Source of the DNA: Flavobacterium limicola
Lineage (GTDB): Bacteria > Bacteroidota > Bacteroidia > Flavobacteriales > Flavobacteriaceae
Assembly (NCBI RefSeq): GCF_003634755.1
Contig: NZ_RBXA01000001.1
Coordinates: forward strand, 1 to 64,000
Reading direction: 5' to 3'
DNA length: 64,000 nucleotides
Of this stretch, positions 44,083-53,379 are shown piece by piece (the stretch's first letter is position 1; each line of letters starts with the position of its first letter). A program made the translations under genes and the position numbers. A model generated the notes under the pieces. That model was not told the DNA's origin. It searched no databases and saw only the letters and a list, made by a program, of their open reading frames with translations.

Positions 44083-44856
44083 TTATTTTAATTCTTTGGC
44101 AATAAAATCTTCGTAAAATCCTTTCAATTTATTACTTTCTTTTACTACTTCTCCAATGACAATTATGGCAGGTGAACTTAATTTATGCTCCGTCACAACT
44201 TGTTGAATTGTATTAATTGTTCCAACACCAATTTTCTCCTGAGCAGTAGTTCCGTTTTGAATAATCGCAGCAGGAATTTCGCCTTTAGATTCTTTTTGGA
44301 ATAAATCAATAATCTGAGACAGTTTGCTCATTCCCATCAAAATCACAACAGTTGCCGATGATTGCGCTGCTAAAGCCACATCATTTGACAATTTTCTATC
44401 AGACGTTGTACCTGTAATTACCCAAAAACTTTCCGAAACACCTCTTTTGGTCAACGAAATCCCTTGATAAGCAGGAACAGCAATCGACGATGAGATTCCA
44501 GGCACTACAAATGTAGGTATCCCAAAACTTTCTACAAAGTCTATTTCCTCACCCCCACGACCAAAAATAAACGGATCACCGCCTTTTAACCGAACCACAT
44601 GTCCGTAGGTAAGCGCGTTATCTACAATTAATTGGTTGATTTGGTCTTGCGTGTATTCATGACAGCCTTTTCTTTTTCCAACGAATATTTTAATTGCTTT
44701 TTTAGGAGCATAACTTAAAATTTCTTCGTTTGCCAAAGCGTCATACAAAATCACATTGGCCTCAGCTAGTGCCTTTGCACCTTTGATTGTCAGTAAATCC
44801 GGATCACCTGGACCCGCACCCACTAGCGTTACTATTGGTTGTATCTTTTTAAGCAT
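44083..44856 (-). CDS. cobA: Uroporphyrinogen-III C-methyltransferase
   Basis: This 257-residue SUMT makes precorrin-2 from uroporphyrinogen III using two SAM. It has VTLVGAGPGDPDLLTIKGAK (P-loop-like SAM site), VRLKGGDPFIFGRGGEE and the downstream VVPGISSSIAVPAYQGISLT. It overlaps the end of the sulfite reductase gene by eight bases, suggesting translational coupling. It is followed two bases later by the siroheme gene, so siroheme is made beside its user enzyme. Confidence 0.93.
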   Translation of the reverse strand: MLKKIQPIVTLVGAGPGDPDLLTIKGAKALAEANVILYDALANEEILSYAPKKAIKIFVGKRKGCHEYTQDQINQLIVDNALTYGHVVRLKGGDPFIFGRGGEEIDFVESFGIPTFVVPGISSSIAVPAYQGISLTKRGVSESFWVITGTTSDRKLSNDVALAAQSSATVVILMGMSKLSQIIDLFQKESKGEIPAAIIQNGTTAQEKIGVGTINTIQQVVTEHKLSSPAIIVIGEVVKESNKLKGFYEDFIAKELK

Positions 44857-46939
44857 CGGCTAAGTCTTTTTCTCTGTACGATTCAATTGCTTCAAAAAAG
44901 ACAATTGCATCTTGAATGTATTTTTGTGCAAATTCAGCAGAAGGTTCATTCTGATTGATTTGGTATACTAAATCTCTTAATGTTGACTTCAATTGAATGA
45001 TATTCGTTGCTACGAAAACTGTATCAAACAAATCGATAATTCCAGCTTGGTGATTTGTTTTTTGGTTTTCAGCCAATAATAATGCTTTGGCTCCATTTAC
45101 GAATCCTGCGTATGCCAAATAAATTGCATCAGCCCATTTTGCATCATCAAAAGCTTCCTGTGCGAAAGTTAATTTATCTTTGGCTTCCAATAATAAGGTA
45201 GCCACTAAATCAATAACAACACCAGCGCATTCTCCAACTCCAACCGCTTTTACGTAGTTATCAGCATTTCCCCAATCTACAAAATCAGCTTCGGTAAGAT
45301 TAGTCAAATCGGCTAATGGTTTCAAAAATTCGTAGAAATATTTTTCGCCTTTGGCATCATAATAATTCAAGAATGATTGCCCGTTTCCATTTGCTTCAAA
45401 ATCATTTAAAATGAAACGCAAAGCATCAGGTCCTCTTCTACTAGGAATTTTGATTACTTTATCCGAAAATCTTCCGTTTCCATTTCCTAAATTTCCTCCG
45501 CCTAATAACACTTGTAATGCTGGTGCCACTAATTTCCCTGAATTGATAGACATTCCTTGGAAACCAATTTCAGCCATATTGTGTTGTCCACAAGCATTCA
45601 TACAACCACTGATTTTAATCGTGATTTCTTGATTGTTGCTGTATTGTGGATATTCAGTTTCTAAAACTCTTTCCAGTTCTACTGCGATTCCGGTGCTGCT
45701 TGCAATTCCTAAATTACACGTATCTGTTCCCGGACAAGCTGTAATATCTGAAATGGTATTGTAACCAAGAGCGACAAAATCTAATTTGGCTAATTCTTGG
45801 TAGAAAAAAGGTAAATTTTCTTCTTTTACGTGACGAATTAATATGTCTTGTCTCAAAGAAAAACGCAATTCATTAGCCGCATAATTTTTAATCAAATCAG
45901 CCAATAATCTCGCTTTATCAGTATAAAAATCGCCTAATAAAACTTTGATTCCAATCGCTACATAACCCGCTTGTTTTTGCGCAATTACATTTGATTTCTT
46001 CCAAGCTTCGAAAGCTGCCGTGTCTTCGATTACTACTTTTGGAGCTTCCAATAAAGGTGCTGGAATTTCAGCATCAAAAGCTGTTGTATCTATTTCAACT
46101 GTTTCGTGAGACAACGCTTTTTTCTCTTCATCCACCAATTTTAAAAATTCATCTCTACCAATATCTTTGATTAGGAATTTCATACGCGCTTTCAAACGTT
46201 TCGCTCTTTCGCCATAGCGGTCAAAAATTCTCAAAACGCCTTCAGTTGTTGGTATAATTTGGTTTACCGGAATAAACTCCGATAATAATTCGGCATGACT
46301 TGGTTGAGAACCTAATCCTCCACCTAACATTACTTTAAAACCTCTTTCGCCATTTACAATTTTTGGAATAAATCCTAAATCATGCAAATAACTCAATCCT
46401 GTATCTTTATCTGAAGATGAAAATGACATTTTGAATTTACGTCCCATTTCCTGACAAACCGGATTTCTCAAGAAAAACTGAAACATAGCATGCGCGTATG
46501 GCGACACATCAAAAGGTTCTTCTGAATCAATTCCTGCTGTTTCGCTCGCCGTAATATTTCTTACGGTGTTTCCACAAGCTTCACGAAGTGTAACATCATC
46601 TTTTTCTAATTCAGCCCAAAGTTGTGGTGTTCTGTCCAAACTCACATAGTGAATTTGGATATCCTGACGTGTTGTAATGTGCAAACGTCCGGTTGAATAT
46701 TCATCAGAAACTTTAGTAATACGCAACAATTGTTCGCTGGTCACTTTACCAAAAGGCAATTTGATACGAATCATTTGTACGCCTTCCTGACGCTGACCGT
46801 ACACTCCTCTCGCCAAACGAAGGCTGCGGAAACGTTCATCATCTATTTTTCCGTCACGGAATAAAGCAATTTTTCTTTCTAAATCGATAATGTCTTTTTG
46901 GACAATCGGGTTTTCTATTTCGGTTCTAAAACTTTCCAT
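44849..46939 (-). CDS. Siroheme [4Fe-4S] sulfite reductase with C-terminal HEPN-like domain
   Basis: This 696-residue protein has ferredoxin-like and nitrite/sulfite reductase half-domains up to about 540. The cluster/siroheme cysteines are C402, C408, C446 and C450 (ACPGTDTC and GCMNACGQH). The region from about 565 to 690 is not reductase: it is a helical HEPN-like tail (AKWADAIYLAYAGFVNGAKALLL, here cut as DAIYLAYAGFVNGAKALLL). The position after CysN and beside a ferredoxin-NADP reductase shows it is an assimilatory, ferredoxin-fed sulfite reductase, not an NADPH-CysJI type. The role of the HEPN tail is unknown; related tails occur in other Bacteroidota. Confidence 0.88.
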   Translation of the reverse strand: MESFRTEIENPIVQKDIIDLERKIALFRDGKIDDERFRSLRLARGVYGQRQEGVQMIRIKLPFGKVTSEQLLRITKVSDEYSTGRLHITTRQDIQIHYVSLDRTPQLWAELEKDDVTLREACGNTVRNITASETAGIDSEEPFDVSPYAHAMFQFFLRNPVCQEMGRKFKMSFSSSDKDTGLSYLHDLGFIPKIVNGERGFKVMLGGGLGSQPSHAELLSEFIPVNQIIPTTEGVLRIFDRYGERAKRLKARMKFLIKDIGRDEFLKLVDEEKKALSHETVEIDTTAFDAEIPAPLLEAPKVVIEDTAAFEAWKKSNVIAQKQAGYVAIGIKVLLGDFYTDKARLLADLIKNYAANELRFSLRQDILIRHVKEENLPFFYQELAKLDFVALGYNTISDITACPGTDTCNLGIASSTGIAVELERVLETEYPQYSNNQEITIKISGCMNACGQHNMAEIGFQGMSINSGKLVAPALQVLLGGGNLGNGNGRFSDKVIKIPSRRGPDALRFILNDFEANGNGQSFLNYYDAKGEKYFYEFLKPLADLTNLTEADFVDWGNADNYVKAVGVGECAGVVIDLVATLLLEAKDKLTFAQEAFDDAKWADAIYLAYAGFVNGAKALLLAENQKTNHQAGIIDLFDTVFVATNIIQLKSTLRDLVYQINQNEPSAEFAQKYIQDAIVFFEAIESYREKDLADA

Positions 46940-46968
46940 CTGTGTGTTGTTTTTGGCAAAAGTTAGAT

Positions 46969-48213
46969 TTAGTTTATAAATCCAACTCCAGCAGTTGTGT
47001 TGGTTGCAGCATCAATTAATATAAAAGCGCCGTTTGATTTGTTGTCATTATAGGCATCAAAATACAAAGCTTTGCTTAATTTAATATTTACTTCGCCTAT
47101 TTCATTTATAGCCAATTGAGTCGCTGGTGTAACTCCAGAATAATCGGTTGCGATTACGTTTTTCACGCTTTCAATTTTTGCCAAAACTCTGTTGGTATTG
47201 TGTTGTACCAAATATTTTGTGCCAGCAACTAACTTTTTGCTATCCATCCAGCAAATCGTTGTATTGATGTCTTTTTCAATTTTAGGCAACTCATCCGATT
47301 TTACAATCATGTCGCCTCTTGTTACATTGATATCATTTTCCAGTTCCAAAGTAATCGAAGAACCTGCAGTCGCTTCATCAAATTGCTGATCAAAAAAGTG
47401 AATATTAGTCACTTTAGATTCTGTCAAAGAAGGAAGAACCGTTACCGCATCACCCACTTTGATATTGTTTCCGTATAATTTTCCGGCATATCCTCTAAAA
47501 TCATGATACTCTTCCGTTTTTGGTCTGATAACTGTTTGAACCGGGAAACGTGCTTTTCCTGTTTCAAAAACATCTTCTGGCTCTAAAGCTTCTAAATGTT
47601 CCAAAACTGTTTGTCCAGTGTACCAAGGCATATTCTCTGATTTATCAGCAACATTCCCTCCATTGATAGCACTCAACGGAATGTAGCTTACGTTTTGCTC
47701 TTTGAATGAACTTTTGCTGTTCAACGCTTGAAAATCAGCTTTGATTTTATTGTAGACTTCTTCCGAATAATCAACTAAATCCATTTTGTTTACCGCAACA
47801 ATTACCTCTTTTACTCTCAATAAATTATTGATAAAAAAGTGTCTGTACGTTTGCTCAATAACGCCTTTACGAGCATCAATCAAAATAATTGAAACTTGTG
47901 AAGTCGAAGCTCCCGTAACCATGTTACGTGTATATTCTACGTGACCCGGAGTATCGGCAATGATGTAACTTTTCTTGGCTGTCGAAAAATAAATATGCGC
48001 CACATCAATCGTAATTCCTTGTTCTCTCTCAGCAACCAAACCATCGGTAGCTAATGAAAAATCTAAGTAATCGTATCCTTTTTGTTTGCTACTTTTTTCT
48101 ATTGCTTCAATCTTATCTGTAGTCAATGATTTTGTGTCGTACAATAATCTCCCGATTAAGGTACTCTTTCCGTCATCTACACTTCCTGCTGTTGCTATTT
48201 TTAAAACTTCCAT
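46969..48213 (-). CDS. cysN: Sulfate adenylyltransferase subunit 1 (GTPase)
   Basis: This 414-residue EF-Tu-like GTPase activates CysD for ATP sulfurylation of sulfate. It has G1 GSVDDGKSTLIGRLLYD (about 9-25), G3 DTPGHVEYTRNM and G4 NKMDLVD, then two beta-barrel domains. No APS kinase domain is fused at the C-terminus and no cysC gene is seen, so APS itself is probably the substrate of the next step. Confidence 0.93.
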   Translation of the reverse strand: MEVLKIATAGSVDDGKSTLIGRLLYDTKSLTTDKIEAIEKSSKQKGYDYLDFSLATDGLVAEREQGITIDVAHIYFSTAKKSYIIADTPGHVEYTRNMVTGASTSQVSIILIDARKGVIEQTYRHFFINNLLRVKEVIVAVNKMDLVDYSEEVYNKIKADFQALNSKSSFKEQNVSYIPLSAINGGNVADKSENMPWYTGQTVLEHLEALEPEDVFETGKARFPVQTVIRPKTEEYHDFRGYAGKLYGNNIKVGDAVTVLPSLTESKVTNIHFFDQQFDEATAGSSITLELENDINVTRGDMIVKSDELPKIEKDINTTICWMDSKKLVAGTKYLVQHNTNRVLAKIESVKNVIATDYSGVTPATQLAINEIGEVNIKLSKALYFDAYNDNKSNGAFILIDAATNTTAGVGFIN

Positions 48214-48309
48214 TTTATATTTGGTTTAAAGTTTAAGGTTCAAAGTTGTTTAACTTCGTTACTTAAATCTTTTAATTTTTAAATCCTTAAATCTTTCAAT
48301 CGCTATTTT

Positions 48310-49209
48310 CTAAAAGTATCCTTGTTGTTTTCTTTTCTCCATTGCAGCTTCAGAACGTTTGTCGTCAATTCTGGCTCCTCTTTCTGAAATAGTCGAAGAT
48401 CTTATTTCGCCTACAACTTCCTGAATTGTTGCTGCGTAAGAATCAACGGCTGCCGTACAACTCATATCTCCAACAGTTCTAAAACGAACAATTCGTTCTT
48501 CAATTTCTTCATCCTCTTCTTGGTACACAAATGGAGAATGTGACCAAATCATACCGTCTCTCAAGAATACTTTACGTTTATGTGAAAAGTAAATCGATGG
48601 AATTTCGATTTGCTCTTGCTCAATATAACTCCAAACATCAAGCTCTGTCCAGTTCGAAATTGGGAAAACACGAACGTTTTGACCATTTTCAATTTTTCCG
48701 TTCAAAATATCAAACAATTCCGGACGTTGGTTTTTCTCATCCCATTGACCAAAATCATCACGAACAGAGAAAATACGTTCTTTTGCTCTTGCCTTTTCTT
48801 CATCACGACGCGCACCACCAATACAAGCATCAAATTTGAATTCTTCGATTGCATCCAAAAGTGTAATCGTTTGTAAACTGTTTCTGCTAGAATATTTCCC
48901 TGATTCTTCAACTACTTTACCTTCGTCAATAGCATCCTGAACATTACGAACAATTAATTCTAATCCTAATTCAGTAACCAATCTATCTCTAAATTCAATT
49001 GTTTCCGGAAAGTTATGTCCCGTGTCTACATGCAACAATGGAAAAGGAATTTTTGCAGGAAAAAATGCTTTTTGCGCTAAACGCACCAATGTAATCGAAT
49101 CTTTTCCACCAGAAAAAAGCAATACCGGTTTGTCAAATTGAGAAATTACTTCTCTAAAAATGTATATCGCTTCGCTTTCTAAAGCGTTTGTTTTTAATAT
49201 TGAACTCAT
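48310..49209 (-). CDS. cysD: Sulfate adenylyltransferase subunit 2
   Basis: This 299-residue N-type ATP pyrophosphatase has the PP-loop LLFSGGKDSITLVRLA (about 31-46), LHVDTGHNFPETIEFRD and the family-specific GARRDEEKARAKERIFSVRD. It adenylates sulfate to APS with CysN. Its stop is 97 bases before cysN, and the spacer carries heptamer-type AT repeats. Confidence 0.94.
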   Translation of the reverse strand: MSSILKTNALESEAIYIFREVISQFDKPVLLFSGGKDSITLVRLAQKAFFPAKIPFPLLHVDTGHNFPETIEFRDRLVTELGLELIVRNVQDAIDEGKVVEESGKYSSRNSLQTITLLDAIEEFKFDACIGGARRDEEKARAKERIFSVRDDFGQWDEKNQRPELFDILNGKIENGQNVRVFPISNWTELDVWSYIEQEQIEIPSIYFSHKRKVFLRDGMIWSHSPFVYQEEDEEIEERIVRFRTVGDMSCTAAVDSYAATIQEVVGEIRSSTISERGARIDDKRSEAAMEKRKQQGYF

Positions 49210-49290
49210 TTTTTTAATTTAAAGATTTAAATGATTGAAAAATTTAAAGATTCCAACAATCATTTATAATTTATAATTCATAATTTAAAA

Positions 49291-49992
49291 TTACTTCTGG
49301 TGCAATCCACATTCCTTGTGACTAGATTCCCACCACCATCTGCCTGCTCGGATATCTTCTCCAGGAACAATTGCTCTGGTACAAGGTGCGCAACCTATGC
49401 TGAAGAAACCTTGTTTGTGTAAGGCATTTTGTGGTACACTGTTATCGTCTAAATATTTCTGAACCTCTTCTAAAGTCCATTTTAATAAAGGATTGAATTT
49501 TATAATATCGAATTTTTCATCGTATTCAAAAAGGTCTAAATCATTTCTATTTTCTGATTGTTCGGCTCTCAAACCGGTAATCCAAATCGCATTTCCTTTT
49601 AAAGCTTTAGTCAAAGGCGCTACTTTTCGAATGAAACAACATTCTTTTCTATTCTCTACTGATTCATAAAAGCTATTTGGGCCTTTTTGATTTAACAACT
49701 CTTCAACTGCACTTGTTTCCGGAAAATAAGTTTTAATATCTATTTGATACTTTTTTAAAGTCTTATGAAAAACATCATAAGTCTCTTGAAATAACCTTCC
49801 GGTATCTAAAGTAAAAATGGTAATAGGTAAATTATTTTTTCCAATTAAAGCAGTAATCACTTGGTCTTCCTGTCCAAAAGAAGTAGAAAAAACTACTTTG
49901 CCTTTAAATTCATCAGTCAAAAAAGTAAGCGTTTCCTCGATAGATAATCTTCTTGTTTTGTCTAATAAAGTGTTTGTTATCGCTATGCTCAT
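49291..49992 (-). CDS. cysH: Adenylyl-sulfate (APS) reductase, thioredoxin-dependent
   Basis: This 233-residue CysH-family reductase has the PP-loop-like FSTSFGQEDQVITALI and LDTGRLFQETYDV. The paired cysteines ENRKECCFIRK and the later IGCAPCTRAI are the [4Fe-4S] ligands found in the APS-reducing branch. The catalytic cysteine is in the C-terminal SSHKECGLHQK. The cluster motif and the absence of APS kinase both point to APS, not PAPS, as substrate. It lies between the sulfite exporter and cysD. Confidence 0.9.
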   Translation of the reverse strand: MSIAITNTLLDKTRRLSIEETLTFLTDEFKGKVVFSTSFGQEDQVITALIGKNNLPITIFTLDTGRLFQETYDVFHKTLKKYQIDIKTYFPETSAVEELLNQKGPNSFYESVENRKECCFIRKVAPLTKALKGNAIWITGLRAEQSENRNDLDLFEYDEKFDIIKFNPLLKWTLEEVQKYLDDNSVPQNALHKQGFFSIGCAPCTRAIVPGEDIRAGRWWWESSHKECGLHQK

Positions 49993-50007
49993 AATTTCGT
50001 TTCTCTT

Positions 50008-50910
50008 TTATAATAATTTAGACAGTGTTTTTAAACTTAAAACAATAATTAAAACGCCTACCAAAATCATCATAGGCTTTCTCTTTATTCTATTGACTAA
50101 AATTGCGGCAATTGGAGCAGCAATCACACCACCCAAAATCAACCCTATAATCACTTGCCATCCTTGTATTCCTCCAAAAAGCATAAATGTTACACCACTT
50201 GCAAAAGCTACCGCAAACTCCGCTGCATTGACAGAACCAATAGTATATCTTGGATTTCTGCCTCGTCCTAATAAGGTCGAAGTCACAATTGGGCCCCAGC
50301 CACCACCACCAACAGCATCCATAAAACCTCCAAAAGAAGCTAAAATATTCAGTCGCTTGGTTTTCTTTTTAATGATGTTTTTCTGCATTGCTTTTCTGAT
50401 GATTATAATTGCCAGCCCTATCATGTATACCGCAATAAAAGGCTTTATCGCATTCCCATCAATTACATCCGACAATAAATAAGCACCCGCAATAGAACCT
50501 AAAACACCCGGAATCAATAGATGTCTCACTAGTTTTTTATTGATGTTCCCAAAGCGATGATGAGAAATAGCCGAAGCTCCTGTTGTAAACATTTCAGCAA
50601 CATGAACTCCTGTACTGCTTATCGCTGGTGGAATTCCATACGCTAATAAAAAAGAAGTAGAAGTTGCTCCATACCCCATTCCTAAAGTTCCGTCTACTAA
50701 TTGTGCAAAAACACCAATACAGAAAAAGATTAAAAATTCCTGATTAAAGCCTGCTATTAGGCCATTCCAAGAAAATTCAGCATGATGATTGTAAACCAAT
50801 GTAGAAATTAATCCTACTAGTAAAACAACGGGAATAATAACCCACAAGCGTTCTTTAAAAGTAGTTTCCGATTTTTCATTTATCGTAATGGTTTTCAATT
50901 CTTTACTCAT
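50008..50910 (-). CDS. TauE/SafE-family sulfite/anion transporter
   Basis: This 300-residue membrane protein has about eight helices and the repeated family motif: DGTLGMGYGATSTSFLLAYGIPPA in the first half (cut here as DGTLGMGYGATSTSF) and GFMDAVGGGGWGPIVTSTLL in the second. It is in the sulfate operon directly after the Rrf2 regulator, so export of sulfite or import of sulfate is likely. No other sulfate importer is present nearby, which keeps the import option open. Confidence 0.85.
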   Translation of the reverse strand: MSKELKTITINEKSETTFKERLWVIIPVVLLVGLISTLVYNHHAEFSWNGLIAGFNQEFLIFFCIGVFAQLVDGTLGMGYGATSTSFLLAYGIPPAISSTGVHVAEMFTTGASAISHHRFGNINKKLVRHLLIPGVLGSIAGAYLLSDVIDGNAIKPFIAVYMIGLAIIIIRKAMQKNIIKKKTKRLNILASFGGFMDAVGGGGWGPIVTSTLLGRGRNPRYTIGSVNAAEFAVAFASGVTFMLFGGIQGWQVIIGLILGGVIAAPIAAILVNRIKRKPMMILVGVLIIVLSLKTLSKLL

Positions 50911-51024
50911 ACTTTTTTTAATTCAATTTTTTTAACTTAAATCTATTACCCTATCGGAATAGTAGATTACTTTGCAAAAGTAAAACTTTTAACTTAACTA
51001 CAAAATTTATTTTGTGATTATTCT

Positions 51025-51435
51025 TTAAAAGGCAATGTCAGCCAAGGTGTTACTTTCTAAGATTTTAAGTGTATTATCGCGCACCTCAATCATCAGTTTC
51101 CGAACCGCACAAGTAGCTTCATTTGAACAGTCCAAACAAGGCTCGTAAAAATTATGACTGGCACAAGGAAGTAATGCAATTGGCCCTTCGAGAATGCGAT
51201 ACACATGAGCCATATTGATGTCTTTGGGATCTTTTATCAAATAATATCCTCCACCTTTTCCTTTTTTGGCACCCAAAAAACCAGAATGGCGCAGTAATAA
51301 TAAAATACTTTCTAAAAACTTGATCGAAATATTCTCGCTCTTGGCTATCTCTGCTATTTGAACAGGAGAATTGTCTTTTTGGCGCGCCAAAAAAGTAAGA
51401 GCTTTTATTCCGTATTTTGTTTTTTTAGACAGCAT
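51025..51435 (-). CDS. Rrf2-family transcriptional regulator
   Basis: This 136-residue winged-helix regulator has YGIKALTFLARQ, then the recognition helix region AEIAKSENISIKFLESILL and the wing GAKKGKGGGYYL. The cysteines in LLPCASHNFYEPCLDCSNEATC resemble the Fe-S ligands of IscR-like members. As the first gene of the sulfate operon, it is likely the local sulfur or cluster-status regulator, comparable in role to CymR; this is inference from position. Confidence 0.85.
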   Translation of the reverse strand: MLSKKTKYGIKALTFLARQKDNSPVQIAEIAKSENISIKFLESILLLLRHSGFLGAKKGKGGGYYLIKDPKDINMAHVYRILEGPIALLPCASHNFYEPCLDCSNEATCAVRKLMIEVRDNTLKILESNTLADIAF

Positions 51436-51520
51436 TTAAAAAGATATAAGATTGAAGATTAACGATTTTTGATTTCAGATTTTACAAAATCAGAAATCTA
51501 TTTGTCTTTTATTGTAGCAA

Positions 51521-51528
51521 CAAAAATA
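51521..51528 (-). promoter_or_regulatory. -7 box of the sulfate operon
   Basis: Minus-strand TATTTTTG matches TAnnTTTG, 86 bases before the Rrf2 gene. The -33 is weak. Inverted ATTAACGATT/AATCGTTAAT segments lie just upstream (about 51561-51620) in a repeat-rich spacer. Confidence 0.4.
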
Positions 51529-51634
51529 TACTTTTTGAATGAAAAATGGTGAAAGGAGATTAACGATTATTGTTAGATTGGAAATCTGCTCCCGAAACTT
51601 CAGGACAAAATCGTTAATCCCAAATCAAAAATCA

Positions 51635-52807
51635 TTAAGACAACGCCTGCTCTAAATCGGCAATTACATCTTTAACGGTTTCCAGTCCTACTGAAACACG
51701 CACTAAACCATCGGTAATACTGACTGCCAAACGCTCATCAACTGATAACTTACTATGCGTAGTTGACGCTGGATGCGTAACAATAGTTCTGGTATCGCCC
51801 AAATTTGGTGATAAAGAACATAATTTTATTTTGTCTAAAAACGCCCTTCCTGCCTCAAGACCACCTTTTATTTCAAAAGCTACAATATTTCCGCCCAACT
51901 TCATTTGCTTTTGAGCAATTTCGTATTGTGGATGCGATTTCAAAAAAGGATATTTCACTTTATTTACATGCGGATGATTTTCTAAAAACTCCGCTACTTT
52001 CAAGGCATTTTCACAATGTCTGTCTAAACGAATCGCTAATGTCTCTAAACTTTTAGACAATACCCAAGCATTAAAAGGCGATAAAGAAGGTCCTGTCAAT
52101 CGAGAAAACAAATAGATTTTCTGAATCAATTCTGCATCGCCAACTGTTATTCCGCCTAAAACTCTCCCTTGCCCGTCCATTAGTTTTGTAGCTGAATGCA
52201 CTACTAAATGTGCACCCCATTTTATCGGTTGCTGTAAATAAGGCGTTGCAAAGCAGTTGTCAATGACCAAAATCAAATTATGTTTTTTGGCAATATTCCC
52301 AAGCAATTCCAAATCGATAATATCAACCGCTGGATTGGTAGGTGATTCAGCAAAAAGAATCTTAGTATCGGGCGTAATCAAACCTTCAATGGTTTCCGGC
52401 TTGTTAATATCAAAATAGGAAGTTTCGATATTCCATTTTGGAAAATAATTAATGAACAACGAATGTGTGGCTCCAAAAACACTGCTCGAAGAAACGATAT
52501 GATCTCCAGATTTCAATAAAGCTGCCAAGGTTGAATACACCGCAGCCATTCCGGATGCAAAGGCAAAACCAGCTGCAGCACCTTCCATAGCACAAACTTT
52601 ATCAACAAATTCGTTGGTGTTTGGGTTGCTATAACGGCTGTAAATATTCCTGTCTTTTTCTTCGGCAAAAGAAGCACGCATATCTTCGGCATCTTCAAAT
52701 ACAAAACTTGACGTTAAGTACAAAGGCACTGAATGCTCTAAATATTGTGTTCTTTCTAGTTGGTTGCGTATGGCTTGGGTTTCAAAACCAAATTCTTGAT
52801 CGTTCAT
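51635..52807 (-). CDS. metZ: Trans-sulfuration PLP enzyme (O-acetylhomoserine/O-succinylhomoserine sulfhydrylase, MetZ-like)
   Basis: This 390-residue Cys/Met metabolism PLP enzyme has SRYSNPNTNEFVDKVCAMEG, the cofactor loop ASGMAAVYSTLAALL and the PLP lysine in HLVVHSATKLMDGQGRVLGG (about 205). C-terminal THPASTTHSKLS is conserved in the group. It follows metX-thrA in the SAM-I-controlled unit. Its expected role is therefore making homocysteine directly from acetylhomoserine and the sulfide delivered by the neighbouring operon. Cystathionine gamma-synthase cannot be excluded. Confidence 0.85.
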   Translation of the reverse strand: MNDQEFGFETQAIRNQLERTQYLEHSVPLYLTSSFVFEDAEDMRASFAEEKDRNIYSRYSNPNTNEFVDKVCAMEGAAAGFAFASGMAAVYSTLAALLKSGDHIVSSSSVFGATHSLFINYFPKWNIETSYFDINKPETIEGLITPDTKILFAESPTNPAVDIIDLELLGNIAKKHNLILVIDNCFATPYLQQPIKWGAHLVVHSATKLMDGQGRVLGGITVGDAELIQKIYLFSRLTGPSLSPFNAWVLSKSLETLAIRLDRHCENALKVAEFLENHPHVNKVKYPFLKSHPQYEIAQKQMKLGGNIVAFEIKGGLEAGRAFLDKIKLCSLSPNLGDTRTIVTHPASTTHSKLSVDERLAVSITDGLVRVSVGLETVKDVIADLEQALS

Positions 52808-52873
52808 TTTTTTATCGTTTAAGGTTTAAGGCTTAAAGTTGTTGGAACATTAAATCCAGACACTTTGCTTAAA

Positions 52874-53299
52874 CTACAATGGTTTATTATTCAAAACTAC
52901 TTTGTAATGTATAGTTGCTGTTGGCTCTAATGTTTTAGAAACCGAACAGTATTTTTCGAAAGAAAGTTGTGCGGCTCTGGCTGCTTTTTCTTCATTTATT
53001 GGCCCTTCCAAGTAAAACACAATGTGGATATCCTTGAAAGGTTTCGCTTCTCCAACTTGTACACGTTCTCCTTCTACCTCAGCTTTGAAAGAGGTGATTT
53101 CCTGACGTTGTTTTTTCAAAATTGAAATCATATCAATGGCACTACAACCCGCAACACCCATTAATACTAATTCCATTGGACTTGCGCCCATATCATTTCC
53201 ACCAAATTCTGGTCGGCTATCTACGTTAACTATATGTCCTCTTTCGTTTTTTAATTCAAAATGGAAATTGTCGTTTACTCTGTTTAATGTTATTTTCAT
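52874..53299 (-). CDS. OsmC-family protein
   Basis: This 141-residue protein starts at the ATG at 53299 (MKITLNRVNDNFHF). The extra upstream residues of the longer frame come from a GC-rich repeat. It has the OsmC/Ohr fold with the two redox cysteines, in LMGVAGCSAIDMISIL and SFEKYCSVSKTL. Members detoxify organic hydroperoxides or act on thiol compounds. It is within the metX-thrA-metZ unit, hinting at a sulfur-linked role. Confidence 0.85.
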   Translation of the reverse strand: MKITLNRVNDNFHFELKNERGHIVNVDSRPEFGGNDMGASPMELVLMGVAGCSAIDMISILKKQRQEITSFKAEVEGERVQVGEAKPFKDIHIVFYLEGPINEEKAARAAQLSFEKYCSVSKTLEPTATIHYKVVLNNKPL

Positions 53300-53303
53300 A
53301 TTA

Positions 53304-53357
53304 TTCCCCTCCCCAACCCTCCCCGAAGGGAAGGGAGCCAAGACTGGAGGCAGTCCC
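53304..53357 (-). repeat. GC-rich CCCTTCC/GGGGAGGG repeat upstream of osmC
   Basis: The minus-strand GGCTCCCTTCCCTTCGGGGA then GGGTTGGGGAGGGGAA stands out strongly from the AT-rich surroundings. It matches the element at 44011-44048 and lies five bases before the osmC start. Confidence 0.7.
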
Positions 53358-53379
53358 TTTTTTTTAAATTTATATTTTA

